Origin: Candidatus Nitrosopumilus sp.
Lineage (GTDB): Archaea > Thermoproteota > Nitrososphaeria > Nitrososphaerales > Nitrosopumilaceae
Assembly (NCBI RefSeq): GCF_029882185.1
Contig: NZ_JAOULD010000005.1
Coordinates: forward strand, 1-64,000
Length of the DNA stretch: 64,000 nucleotides
Direction: 5' to 3'
Positions within the stretch are counted from its first letter, which is position 1; each line of letters opens with the position of its first letter. Made by a program: the position numbers and the translations under genes. Below the pieces are notes generated by a model. That model was not told where the DNA came from, searched no databases, and saw only the letters and a program-made list of their open reading frames with translations. Shown here one piece after another: positions 15,456-24,898 of the stretch.

Positions 15456-16103
15456 ATGAACAGAGCAATTGTTCTTGGAGGTTCCCGCGGAATAGGAAAA
15501 GCAATTTCTGATTCACTAAAATCAATAGATATTGATGTTTTTGCAACATCAAAAAATGATATTGATACATCAAATTTAGACAGCGTTAGAAAATTTTTAG
15601 AAAAACATAATGAAACAGAGATTCTTGTTTTAAACACAGGAGGGCCTGCGCCAAAACCTTTCTTGACTGTTACAGAAAAAGATTGGAAACTATACCACAA
15701 TCAACTATTTCTGGGGTTTGTCACCATTCTACAGAAAATCAAAGTTAATGATGGAGGATATATCTTTTTGATTAGTTCTAATGTAATCAAAGAGCCAAAT
15801 TCAAAATTGATAATATCTTCAGCATACCGTGCTGCATTTGCTGAAGTTTTCAAGGTATTAAGCAAAGAATATGCTCAAAAAAACATCAGTTGCATCAACA
15901 TTGCACCAGGTCCAATCAACACAAATAGAACTCAGGAATTAATTGAGAACATACAAGAATTTGAAAAGACATTGCCTATGAGGAGACTAGGTGAGCCTGA
16001 AGAGATTGGAAATTTTGTAAAATCTATAATTGAAAACAAAATAAAATATCTTTCAGGAGTTACAATAAACTTTGATGGTGCAAATTCAAACTATATTTTT
16101 TAA
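15456..16103 (+). CDS. short-chain dehydrogenase/reductase, atypical active site
   Basis: The 215-residue SDR has the NAD(P) loop GGSRGIGKAIS (about 8-18), a VLNTGGPAPKPF segment (about 63-74) in place of NNAG, and LISSNVIKEP holding the catalytic-Ser strand. The catalytic Tyr position reads SSAYRAAFAEV: a Tyr is there, but the Lys four residues later of YxxxK is replaced by Phe. The C-terminal NIAPGPINTNR and INFDGANSN are normal. A 3-oxoacyl or related reductase is possible, but the missing Lys argues for altered chemistry. Confidence 0.75.
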   Translation: MNRAIVLGGSRGIGKAISDSLKSIDIDVFATSKNDIDTSNLDSVRKFLEKHNETEILVLNTGGPAPKPFLTVTEKDWKLYHNQLFLGFVTILQKIKVNDGGYIFLISSNVIKEPNSKLIISSAYRAAFAEVFKVLSKEYAQKNISCINIAPGPINTNRTQELIENIQEFEKTLPMRRLGEPEEIGNFVKSIIENKIKYLSGVTINFDGANSNYIF

Positions 16104-16105
16104 GA

Positions 16106-16744
16106 TTATTTTTTAAATTCAACATTTGGTGTGTCTGGTTGACCTGCAATTGCAATGAGTCCACCTTCACGTAATTGTTGCAATAACTGCATGACTTCTT
16201 TTTCAACTTGATTTCTTTGCAATCCAGTTTGCTGTGCAAATACTTCAACTAGTTCTGTTACTTTACGCTGACCATTACAAGACTTCCAAAAATCTACAAT
16301 TGCCTGATTGACCATAAATCCCTGATCATGTTCATTAGCTAGTACCATAGAACCGTCTTCTTGTTGCACTAGTTTGCCAACTCCTTGAGGTAATGCAGTT
16401 TCATAGTTAATTGGTGCAGGAGTATTCATTGCTGCACCCATGTTTTTGATTTTCATTTTCCCCTCCTCAGTCATTTTATCCATTGTCCATGCAGGCTCCC
16501 AGACGATATCTATTTTGACATTATTCACTCCAGGAACTTTTTTTGCGTATCTTGTTGCGTCCTGAACAAGAGTTTCATGTAATGGACAACCTTGTGTAGT
16601 CATTGTCATTTTGATGTTTACATCATTGTTTTCTGTAACATCAATTCCATAGATTAATCCCATTTCCACAATGTTTAGAGGGACTTCAGGATCCATGCAT
16701 TGTTTCAAAGAATCCTCAATTGCCTGAACAGAGACAGTACTCAT
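16106..16744 (-). CDS. MIP18/DUF59 (SufT/PaaD-like) domain fused to a PqqD-like domain
   Basis: Residues 1-105 are a MIP18-type iron-sulfur assembly domain: CMDPEVPLNIVEMGLIYGID (16-35), then MTTQGCPLHETL (48-59) with the reactive-looking Cys, and VWEPAWTMDKM. Residues 140-205 resemble PqqD-type winged helices (VNQAIVDFWKSCNGQRKVTE, followed by a second helix pair and GGLIAI). Proteins with the first domain help load Fe-S clusters onto targets; PqqD-like domains bind peptides or partner proteins. The fusion suggests a carrier that recognises its client. It converges on the SDR gene with two bases between the stops. Confidence 0.75.
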   Translation of the reverse strand: MSTVSVQAIEDSLKQCMDPEVPLNIVEMGLIYGIDVTENNDVNIKMTMTTQGCPLHETLVQDATRYAKKVPGVNNVKIDIVWEPAWTMDKMTEEGKMKIKNMGAAMNTPAPINYETALPQGVGKLVQQEDGSMVLANEHDQGFMVNQAIVDFWKSCNGQRKVTELVEVFAQQTGLQRNQVEKEVMQLLQQLREGGLIAIAGQPDTPNVEFKK

Positions 16745-16780
16745 ATTGTATGCAGCAGTTTGAAAAACAATAAAAACTTT

Positions 16781-17845
16781 CTAATTATTAGCTTCAAATA
16801 ATTTTGGGATGGATTCTTCATAGGGTGCAGTAGCCACGCCTTTTTCAGTAATTATTCCTGTAATTAGTTCAGGTGGAGTCATATCAAATGCTGGATTTAT
16901 TACTCCAATATCATCAGGTGCAGTTTTTTTATCTCCAATTCCTGTAACTTCCGCTCCATTACGCATCTCTATAATGACATCTTCAGCCTTTGTTTGCAAA
17001 TCAATGGTAGATAATGGTGCTGCCACATAAAATGGAATCCCATGTTGTTTTGCCATTGTTGCCACTTGATAAGTTCCAATCTTGTTGAATACATGACCTG
17101 TCTTTACAATTCTATCAGCTCCAACTACAACTTTGTTTACTAGTCCATTTGCCATTGAATATCCAACTGCAGTGTCTGGAATTAGACTAACATCAAATCC
17201 ATCATGTTTTAACTCAAATGCAGTTAATCTTGAGCCCTGTTGAATTGGTCTAGTCTCAGTTGCAATTACTTTGACATTTTTTCCACTCTCTCTAGTTGCT
17301 CTAATTACACCTAATGCTGTTCCATATGCAACAGTAGCTAGTGCTCCTGCATTACAGTGAGTCATTATAGTATCATTATCATCAAAAAGAACAGAGCCAT
17401 TCTTCCCCATTACTTTGTTTATTTCAATATCTTCCTCGGCCATTTTTTTAGCTTCAGAAATTACTAATTGTTTAATCTGTTCAACTGAGTTTCCAGACTT
17501 CGCAATATTCATGACTTTCTTTAACCCCCAACCTAAGTTTACTGCAGTAGGTCTAGTTGCAAAAAGAATTTTTCTTGCACTATCTAAATCTGAAATTAAT
17601 TCATCCTTTGTTGTGGCTTTACTTTGTAAAACTGCCAATGCCAATCCAAATGCCCCAGAAACACCTATTGCAGGAGCGCCCCTTACTATCAAATTTTTAA
17701 TAGCATTTGCTACTTGATTAAAATCGTCATATTCTACAAAAACAAGTTCGTTAGGTAACTTGGTTTGATCAATCATTATTACCTTATTATCTTTCCAATC
17801 TACTGTTCTTAACGAAGGATGGATTTGGATATCGATATTTTCCAT
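16781..17845 (-). CDS. mtnA: S-methyl-5-thioribose-1-phosphate isomerase-like (eIF2B-related)
   Basis: The 354-residue protein has the MtnA signatures: GAPAIGVSGAFGLAL (about 56-70), THCNAGALATVAYGTALGV (about 161-179) with the catalytic Cys, ETRPIQQGSRLTAFEL (about 197-212), and VVGADRIVKTG (about 237-247) with the catalytic Asp. In methionine salvage it turns methylthioribose-1-phosphate into the ribulose form. The related archaeal ribose-1,5-bisphosphate isomerase has a similar fold; the HCNAG and GADRI motifs and the length favour MtnA-type. A partner pathway is not in the window, so the physiological substrate remains open. Confidence 0.8.
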   Translation of the reverse strand: MENIDIQIHPSLRTVDWKDNKVIMIDQTKLPNELVFVEYDDFNQVANAIKNLIVRGAPAIGVSGAFGLALAVLQSKATTKDELISDLDSARKILFATRPTAVNLGWGLKKVMNIAKSGNSVEQIKQLVISEAKKMAEEDIEINKVMGKNGSVLFDDNDTIMTHCNAGALATVAYGTALGVIRATRESGKNVKVIATETRPIQQGSRLTAFELKHDGFDVSLIPDTAVGYSMANGLVNKVVVGADRIVKTGHVFNKIGTYQVATMAKQHGIPFYVAAPLSTIDLQTKAEDVIIEMRNGAEVTGIGDKKTAPDDIGVINPAFDMTPPELITGIITEKGVATAPYEESIPKLFEANN

Positions 17846-17933
17846 TTAAGATAGAATTTTTAGAACTATATTTAAAATCAACCTAAGAAATTTTTATCAA
17901 ATGTTATATCCTCATCTGATTTTTTAAAAGTAC

Positions 17934-18944
17934 TTGCTTGATTTGCTAACATTACAAAAATTTGACAGTCAAAAAATGTATGAGGTTTACGATAGATGGC
18001 CAGAAATTGCCCAAGAATCCTATAATGCATCGTTAGAAGCAATAAAATTTCAAGGTATAGATCATATAGTTTTTGCAGGTATGGGTGGTTCTGGTGCTAT
18101 TGGTTCAATATTTTCCTCAATTTTATCAAAAACAAATATTCATGTTTCAATTGTAAAAGGGTATATTTTACCAAAAACTGTTGATTCGGATACTCTTGTT
18201 GTGACTACTAGCGTTTCTGGTGATACTGATGAAACTTTGACAATACTAAATTCTGCAAGCAGACAAGATTGCAAGGTCATCTCTTTCTCATCAGGAGGGA
18301 AAATGGAAAAATTTTGTATGAAGAAGAAAATAGACTATAGAAAAATTCCCAAAATACATTCCCCTAGAGGATCATTTACGAGATTTTTGTATTCTATGTT
18401 AAAGGTGTTAAATCCTGTAATACCTATTCCTGCAAACGATATTTCTGAGTCAATAATCGAGATGAAGAAATTAAGCAGTAGTATAAATTCAGAAAATTTA
18501 ACAGCAGATAATCCTGCATTAAATTTAGCAGAGTGGATATCAGGAATTCCATTAATTTATTATCCTGCAGGATTGCAAGCAGCTGCAGTCAGATTCAAAA
18601 ATTCACTACAAGAAAATACAAAAATGCATGCAATAACAGAAGATGTGGTTGAATCATCCCACAATGGTATTGTTTCATGGGAACAACAAAGTAGTGTAAT
18701 TCCAATAATGATTGAGGGAGCTGATGATTATATCAAGACGAAAGAAAGGTGGGAAATCCTAAAGAGATTTTTTAATGGGAGAAATATAGAATATAGAGAA
18801 ATTTTCTCAGGAGATGGCAATATTTTAACAAAATTAATGAGATTGGTGTATCTTTTAGACTATGCTTCAATTTACAGAGCAGTATTATCAGAAATTGATC
18901 CAACACCTGTAGAATCAATCAATTTTATTAAAAATAATTTGTAA
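17934..18944 (+). CDS. bifunctional phosphoglucose/phosphomannose isomerase
   Basis: Interconverts fructose-6-phosphate with glucose-6-phosphate and mannose-6-phosphate. The 336 residues carry two SIS sugar-isomerase domains: the first opens with VFAGMGGSGAIGSIFS (about 46-61) and TTSVSGDTDETL (about 91-102), and the second has the segment HNGIVSWEQQ (about 242-251) with the active-site His. A C-terminal helix with Lys (SINFIKNNL) ends it. The start is TTG, with TTATAT 25-30 bases before it. It may feed sugar nucleotides to the glycan genes downstream. Confidence 0.82.
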   Translation: MLDLLTLQKFDSQKMYEVYDRWPEIAQESYNASLEAIKFQGIDHIVFAGMGGSGAIGSIFSSILSKTNIHVSIVKGYILPKTVDSDTLVVTTSVSGDTDETLTILNSASRQDCKVISFSSGGKMEKFCMKKKIDYRKIPKIHSPRGSFTRFLYSMLKVLNPVIPIPANDISESIIEMKKLSSSINSENLTADNPALNLAEWISGIPLIYYPAGLQAAAVRFKNSLQENTKMHAITEDVVESSHNGIVSWEQQSSVIPIMIEGADDYIKTKERWEILKRFFNGRNIEYREIFSGDGNILTKLMRLVYLLDYASIYRAVLSEIDPTPVESINFIKNNL

Positions 18945-19294
18945 TTTTTACCACTATTTCGAATCATATGATTGTTTTATCTGAACATATTTTTTGACGA
19001 TTGATTTAGCATTTTAATTTTCTTCTAGTCCAAATTATTGATTTTATCAATTTACCAAAAGGATTCTTCATCAATCAATAAAAAATTGAACAATATACAA
19101 TGTTATCCAATAAAACTTTGTAACGTTTTTGGTTAATTTCTCAGAAATTTATGAATTTCTTCTGAGAATTGTCACATTTCATCATTATCCATATCGTAAT
19201 CTCTAAACATACTATTACTAAGATGCACATAATTAGATAACCAATGCTATTGAGGAATTATTTTTTAATCAAATATTTTAAAATTAGATATTCA
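18945..19294. other. 350-base intergenic region
   Basis: Very AT-rich, with stops in all frames and no tRNA-like fold. The only structure I see is the inverted repeat at 19138-19168. It separates two convergent genes (isomerase and flippase), so it probably holds their terminators. Confidence 0.6.
19138..19168. repeat. inverted repeat, perfect 9-base arms
   Basis: TTCTCAGAA (19138-19146) faces TTCTGAGAA (19160-19168). The inner ATTT/AATTT bases can extend the pairing, leaving only a short loop. It lies between two convergent genes, so an RNA hairpin at a 3' end is more likely than an operator. Confidence 0.6.
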
Positions 19295-20785
19295 CTATCT
19301 TCTAAGTTCGCATATTATTGATTCGAATAATTGACGAGTTTTCTGATCAATGATGTAAGTGATCCCAAGATAAACAGCAGCACAAAGGATTAATTGTAAA
19401 AGTAATGGAGGTAAGAATTTGAAAATACTGCTATCATAAGTTATCAGATAATTAGATGTCAGAAAATAGACAGATGCTAATCCCAAAGATGCAAATAAAT
19501 ATTTTAAGAAATTAGAGGTTGGAAATTTGAATTGAATATGTTTTTTTGTTAAAAATATCACAAAAATAAAGAAGGGAACTTCAACAATTAGAGAAAGGGC
19601 AGCCCACATTGTCACAAGTTCATTTTCAGGTAAATTTTGAGATGAAAGTAAAACTAACAGAAGGGTAAAAACCGCAAGATAGATTCCTATTTTTATGTAT
19701 CTGATTGTAGGAATAAATATCAGTTTGCTTTTTGCTAGTTCAGAAAATGTTGAATTTTCTTTCAAATCAATTTTTTCTATTGCTAACAATGAAGTTTGAA
19801 GTGTTAAACCTAATGTAAAGAAAAATGTCTTAAAAGCAAGTAAAATCACAACAAATGATGATTCTTGATATATTGGATTTAGCAAAAAAAGAATAGGTTT
19901 AGAAAAAATTATGGATATAGTCAATAAGGGAATTGCAAAGTATAACAAAAGTGCAAAGTTTTCTTGCATATGTTTGGATTTGCCTCCTCCGAGTAATTTT
20001 GAATAAAGACCTTGAGAAATTAGATTGGAATGATATGTAAGGAAAGCTATTGTATTTGAAACACTAAAGAAAGCAAGACCAACAACAGAACCCATAATGA
20101 TCGAATATAGTAAAATATCTAACCACTGAAGCATGTCAGGAAATGTCGAATACATTGACACCCAAGAGTTTTTGAGCCATCTTTTAACAACATCTAGATT
20201 GAATCTATTCCGGATATCTTCCCTAGTAAGAAAAACCTGAATGCTGATTTTTAGAATATTTGCAATTAAGAGTGCAAAAATTGCTCCATCTAGACCCATC
20301 TGAAGGAAATATACAAAAGATAAACCTGTGGGAATTTTTGATATTTCAAATGCTATTATGCCATAACTGATAACTTGAGGTTTGGTACCAAGATTTATTG
20401 CAGTTATTCCTTTGTTTATAAGATATACTGGTACAAGAATTGTTGCCAAAATCATCGAGCTTAGAATTGCATTACTAGTGTCTGCAATCACAAAGACAAT
20501 TACTAGGAAAATTGGAATGCATAAAATTGAATATACAATACTTGAATAAACAGTTGTTCGGCCAATTTTTTCACCTCTTGCTATCTGTCTTACTGTCCAA
20601 TAAGTGATCACACCTTCACCAATTATGAAGTAAGTGATAATATTTCCAATCAAAGACCATGTACCGAATTCTTCAACAGATAGTTGACGGGTGACGATTG
20701 TTGTGAATATTAATCCAGTAAATACACTAGAAAGAGCTACTGCAAAAGCTATAAGTCCAGAATATGTTACTCTAACATTGTTCAT
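19295..20785 (-). CDS. polysaccharide/lipid-linked-oligosaccharide flippase (MATE/Wzx-like)
   Basis: A 496-residue integral membrane protein with about 12-14 helices. The N-terminal RQLSVEEFGTWSLIG (about 33-47) is the typical first loop of Wzx-type exporters, where family members have LG-xxxFG-x-W. Helices continue evenly to TYIIDQKTRQLFESI. It would move lipid-linked glycans across the membrane, the step before oligosaccharyl transfer. It sits with a GT2 glycosyltransferase and a decayed aglB, so the three probably once formed one glycan-export unit. Substrate unknown. Confidence 0.75.
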   Translation of the reverse strand: MNNVRVTYSGLIAFAVALSSVFTGLIFTTIVTRQLSVEEFGTWSLIGNIITYFIIGEGVITYWTVRQIARGEKIGRTTVYSSIVYSILCIPIFLVIVFVIADTSNAILSSMILATILVPVYLINKGITAINLGTKPQVISYGIIAFEISKIPTGLSFVYFLQMGLDGAIFALLIANILKISIQVFLTREDIRNRFNLDVVKRWLKNSWVSMYSTFPDMLQWLDILLYSIIMGSVVGLAFFSVSNTIAFLTYHSNLISQGLYSKLLGGGKSKHMQENFALLLYFAIPLLTISIIFSKPILFLLNPIYQESSFVVILLAFKTFFFTLGLTLQTSLLAIEKIDLKENSTFSELAKSKLIFIPTIRYIKIGIYLAVFTLLLVLLSSQNLPENELVTMWAALSLIVEVPFFIFVIFLTKKHIQFKFPTSNFLKYLFASLGLASVYFLTSNYLITYDSSIFKFLPPLLLQLILCAAVYLGITYIIDQKTRQLFESIICELRR

Positions 20786-20905
20786 TATCAGTACTTGATT
20801 ATAGAGGTTTTAAGCATAATTCATTGTCTTTAGTTTTACTAGATAGACTTTCGATTTGTTGATTTATTGAAATAGATTTGGAAATACTTAAAAACATAAG
20901 ATCGT

Positions 20906-21718
20906 TTACAAACAAAACTTTGATATTATTTTTCTTTTAATTTCATTGAATTGAAATTTACATACATCTGATGCAATATCATATTTTTTAACACGTAAAT
21001 GTAAATAACCTAAAAGCATGTTCATTGCTCCTTTTGGATTATTTTTAATTGTCAAAGTAATTCGGCCTATTGCATATAACGGGTGATATCCTAGTGCCCT
21101 CATTGCTTTACCATAACTTTTGTAATTAGTAGTTTTCCCAGTTGGTCTTTGCGACCAGCTAACAGCATTTCTAACAACTTGAATTTTATATGACTCAATA
21201 AGTGCCTTATAGACAATATAACTTTCAAATCCATACCAAGTAGGATAATGTAATCCTAATTTTTTCCAAAAATCATATTTTATGATTCTGCCTGAACCTC
21301 TAGGAGAGGTGTCTCTCTGTGATTCGCCGTTGATTATACCAGATGTAATAACAAGTGATCTATTTGCATCCATAATTGCAATAAGTTTGGACATATAATC
21401 AGGTGGAAGTATATGATCAGCACCAAGTATCATAACATATTGGCATTCATTATCAAGTATGTTTTCTAATCCTTTGTTAATTACATATGCTAAAATTGGT
21501 TGGCCGGTAGCTCTAAATCCCCTATCATCAAGATCAAGGACTTCAACATGAGATTTTTTTGCAATGTCATGAGTATTATCAGTGGATCCGTCATTAACGA
21601 CGATTATTCTATATGGAGTCAAAGTTTGTTTTTTTAGAGCTGCCAAGGTAAAGTTTAAAAATTGACTCTCATTTCTAGCAGGAATTATTACAATAACTTT
21701 TTTGTCTATGTTATTCAA
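20906..21718 (-). CDS. family 2 glycosyltransferase
   Basis: The 270-residue GT-A enzyme starts VIVIIPARNESQFL (about 8-21), followed by RIIVVNDGSTDNT (about 37-49), the nucleotide-sugar site, and VMILGADHILPPDYM (about 94-108) in place of the classical DxD (GAD). SGIINGESQRDTSPRG and FESYIVYKAL mark the acceptor side. No membrane helix is evident, so it should act at the cytoplasmic membrane face. TTG is the likely start. It is in the same direction as the flippase, 120 bases upstream of it, and follows the aglB pseudogene. Confidence 0.8.
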   Translation of the reverse strand: MNNIDKKVIVIIPARNESQFLNFTLAALKKQTLTPYRIIVVNDGSTDNTHDIAKKSHVEVLDLDDRGFRATGQPILAYVINKGLENILDNECQYVMILGADHILPPDYMSKLIAIMDANRSLVITSGIINGESQRDTSPRGSGRIIKYDFWKKLGLHYPTWYGFESYIVYKALIESYKIQVVRNAVSWSQRPTGKTTNYKSYGKAMRALGYHPLYAIGRITLTIKNNPKGAMNMLLGYLHLRVKKYDIASDVCKFQFNEIKRKIISKFCL

Positions 21719-21761
21719 ATTAACATCAACATAAATTTAGATTGAGCATGTATGAATTGAC

Positions 21762-23100
21762 CTATTCATTACCGTACAATAAATAATCTTTGTTAACTTC
21801 ATAGACAAATACTCCAATTACTGGTCCAATTTTCTGTTCTGTAAAAGAGGATGAAGCATAAACTAATAGAAATGGACCATTACCATCAGAAGGATATTTT
21901 ATGTTATCTGTATATACAGCAGTAAAACCAGGAATGTGCTCTAGTGAGTGTTGATTGTTGTTATTCGGGTTTATGTAGCCTACCAGAGAAAATGGAAACA
22001 TTTTACTAAGTAATGTTTCATTCCAAAAATAATCGGTTCCGCTAATTCCATCGGAATAAAGATATTTTTCCAGTGGTGCACCAACTATACGCATAAACCA
22101 TTGTTTCTTTGATTCATCGCCTCCTCCAGAGAGAGTATGAAGAGATTTTTCATCTTGAAAGTTCAATTTTTGTCCAGCAACAAAAACTATCATAGTCGCT
22201 CTTCATTTCTTGAAGCATTTTCCATGCATCTTTAGGAATACTAAGGAATATTTCAGATATTTTTGAATTTGTGATGTATTAATTGTAGCATTATCTACCA
22301 TAGTTCTTTGAGACATTGTGGATATCCAATAGCCATAATCCCACCACGAGGCAATTACTGAATCTGGCGGAGTGTTTATCTTTATCCATTCTAAGGTTTA
22401 CTTTCAATCATTTGTTGAAACAGAATATGTAGGTCCGCCATTCAAGATTGTTGGCGGGGTATTAATAGAAGTAATCCAATTTCCATTTGCAGGAAATGTC
22501 AAGGGAATAACAATTAGAATTATTATTACCATACTAAAAGAAATCTTTAACATATTACCTTGAATTGGGTAGATTAGTTTTTTGTAGTGCATTATCTCCC
22601 TTGTAAGAATTGATAGACCAATAGAAGAAAGAATGATTATAGAGATTGAGGCAAAAAGTTCTAACCTTACAAAAGCGGAGCTTACATATGATCCGGTTAG
22701 TGCAAAAATTATGACTACCGTTAATAAGCCAACAACTACTGGAAATAAAATTGTGAAGTCATATAATGAAAAGTCATCTCCAAAAAGTTGATAAGTTACT
22801 GCAGTTGTTATATGTAACATTACTTGTGAACTTCCGGACACATTACGTCCTTCTGGATACCAGCTCATATTAGCATGCCACTGAAAATATTCAGAAAGAC
22901 CGTTTTCTACAATAAATTGAGTGGCACGGAAATTAAAAAAAAGAATCAAATTCATTTGATTCAAACCCATATTCCGCAGGTTGATAACGAATTAGAAAAG
23001 AGATAGAAAATGCTAGAATTAATATTCCAAGTATTAATGGATGATTTATCTTAAAATCAAGATTCTTTATTTTAAATAATTGAAATTGTGTAATCAACAA
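21762..23100 (-). pseudogene. oligosaccharyltransferase AglB/STT3 paralogue, broken
   Basis: It matches the intact AglB at 61688-63829 piece by piece. The start region (LDFKINHPLILGILILAFSI) is followed by FESNEFDSFF, where an extra base in an eight-T run (plus-strand A's 22935-22942) shifts the frame; the shifted frame continues as NFRATQFIVENGLSEYFQWH. After LLTVVIIFALTGS the sequence jumps to YVSSAFVRLELFAS, losing roughly 270 codons. Two stops follow STND near 22398-22406. The catalytic WWDYGYWISTM is still readable, then another shift precedes the C-terminal piece (21762-22193), which ends YEVNKDYLLYGNE. A functional enzyme is impossible without most middle membrane helices. Confidence 0.9.
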
Positions 23101-23164
23101 GTTTGTTTGAGACTGAATAGTTTACTCTTTTTAAAAAGAATAATGGATTTTTTAAGAATTAGAT

Positions 23165-24829
23165 TTACATTGTTGCTTGTGCTGCATCATGGAACATCTG
23201 ACTCTTTGCACAGCCAGCAGCAAGTTCATCACCTGCTCCACGTCTCATTAGACCTCTATATAGACCGTCTTCTAATTTGACACCTTCTCTTTCTTCCCAT
23301 TCCTCTACAGTGATAGAGTATTTCTTTTGGATTCTGTCTCTGTACCATTCTGGGATTACATTAAATGCACAAAATGGGACTATTCTGAGATCTGGAGTCA
23401 CATAGTGAATATCACATCTTTGTAGTCTTTCCAAGTCTTCATTGTATTTGTCTTGAAAGTGCATCATGCCAAGGAACAATCCTTTGACGTGCCATGAACC
23501 AACTGAATCAAATGATCTCTTCATGAGTATGTTGCCAAACATCTTGGCCAAGTCTAATCCTGCTGGTTGTTTCTTTGTATCAACAAAGCCTTTGAGTTTT
23601 CTTACAACTTCAAGCATTGTAAAATACTTATTTTTACCAGAACGGATTTCCTCTGCTTTATCTTCAAATAATTCTAACATTCCTTGAATGTCACAGAATT
23701 TAGTTAATGGGACAAACTTCTTTGTATCTGCATCCTCAAAGATGTATGTTCCTGCACCACAAGCAAAATGAATCGATAATTCATATTTTGGTTTGCTTGA
23801 GAATGCTTCAATTACATTGGTTAGTGGCATGCAACTTGGAACTGGGAACCAGTCATCAACAGTTACTTCACCGTTTGTTTGTTCTTCTATTCTTTGGACA
23901 CAATCAGGAACTGTGATTCTGTATTTTTCACGTTCGGATTTACCCATTCTTCCAGTTAATGATACTGGTTGAAAGTTAACAGCATGGACTACATCCATGT
24001 TCTTTTGTGCATATCTGATAATTCCACCTAGTTCGTGATCGTTAATTGATTTGATTACTGTTGGGACAAATACTACAGTAGTACCTGTTTTTCTGCAACT
24101 ATCAAGAGCATATGGAATTTCCCAGTGGTTCTTTGGGTTTGTTCTTGCAGTTACACCGTCAAATGAAAGATACAGGTTATTACATCCAGCAAGTCTTACT
24201 TCTCTTGCAGCTTCTGGATCCATTGCATGTCTGATACCATTGGTATTCATTTGAATATGGTCAACACCTTCTTCTTTCATAATTTTGATAACATCAGCAA
24301 TATCTTCTCTAAGCATTGGTTCACCACCAGTGATTTGCATAGAATTTCCTGGAATTGGTCTTTCTGCTCTGAGAGTCTTCATCATGCTTCTAACTTGAGT
24401 ATGGTCTGGCTCGTACATGTAAGCACCTTCAAGGCCTTTCTTTACATAAAAGAAACAGTACCAGCATGTCAAGTCACATCTGTTAGTTACAATCATGTTT
24501 GCTAGTCCACTGTGAGACAGATGGTTTGAGCATAATCCACAGTTATTTGGACATGAACACTTGTCAATCATTACGTTTGGAGAATGGGCACCTTTACCAT
24601 CCATCCAATATGTACTGAATTTCTTGTACATTTCATAAGAACCAAAGTATAATTCCTCACATTCACCGTGAGTTGGACATACCTTTGACATGAAAACTTG
24701 ATTGTCTCTCTCAAAAACTTCAGCATCCAGAATCATGTTACAGTCTGGACAGATACTTTGAGTGAATCTAATTGTGGATTTTTTACCTAAATTTTTAGTT
24801 GATTGATTTGATATCTGAATTAGTGCCAT
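23165..24829 (-). CDS. tes: radical SAM protein, tetraether lipid synthase (Tes) candidate
   Basis: Tes joins two archaeol lipids tail to tail to form GDGT membrane-spanning lipids. The 554 residues have a rubredoxin-like start: CPDC (27-30) and CPTHGEC (51-57). A second cysteine group, CSCPNNCGLC (91-100), may hold an auxiliary cluster. The radical SAM site is CDLTCWYC (C118, C122, C125), followed by QITGGEPMLRED (about 165-176). More cysteines lie in the C-terminal third (SCMPLT, HFACGAGTYIF, KFCDIQG, RCDIHY, PFCAF). This order is that of the MJ0619/MA1486 family, whose members were shown to be tetraether synthases. TATATAATC lies about 30 bases upstream. Another radical SAM function cannot be fully excluded. 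Confidence 0.72.
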   Translation of the reverse strand: MALIQISNQSTKNLGKKSTIRFTQSICPDCNMILDAEVFERDNQVFMSKVCPTHGECEELYFGSYEMYKKFSTYWMDGKGAHSPNVMIDKCSCPNNCGLCSNHLSHSGLANMIVTNRCDLTCWYCFFYVKKGLEGAYMYEPDHTQVRSMMKTLRAERPIPGNSMQITGGEPMLREDIADVIKIMKEEGVDHIQMNTNGIRHAMDPEAAREVRLAGCNNLYLSFDGVTARTNPKNHWEIPYALDSCRKTGTTVVFVPTVIKSINDHELGGIIRYAQKNMDVVHAVNFQPVSLTGRMGKSEREKYRITVPDCVQRIEEQTNGEVTVDDWFPVPSCMPLTNVIEAFSSKPKYELSIHFACGAGTYIFEDADTKKFVPLTKFCDIQGMLELFEDKAEEIRSGKNKYFTMLEVVRKLKGFVDTKKQPAGLDLAKMFGNILMKRSFDSVGSWHVKGLFLGMMHFQDKYNEDLERLQRCDIHYVTPDLRIVPFCAFNVIPEWYRDRIQKKYSITVEEWEEREGVKLEDGLYRGLMRRGAGDELAAGCAKSQMFHDAAQATM

Positions 24830-24855
24830 TATGTAATTGAAATTTTTCTGAGATA

Positions 24856-24866
24856 GTATATAATCG
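24856..24866 (-). promoter_or_regulatory. TATA-like box of the tetraether-synthase gene
   Basis: On the minus strand this is GATTATATACT, 27-37 bases before the ATG at 24829, predicting a leader of only a few bases. Confidence 0.5.
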
Positions 24867-24898
24867 ATTTCATACTTGCCCCCGGGTGGAATTTAGGA

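Noticed and set aside
21762-23100. Mobile element as the cause of the AglB decay
   Set aside because: No transposase fragment, terminal inverted repeat or target duplication could be seen; the lesions are a base insertion, a deletion and point changes.
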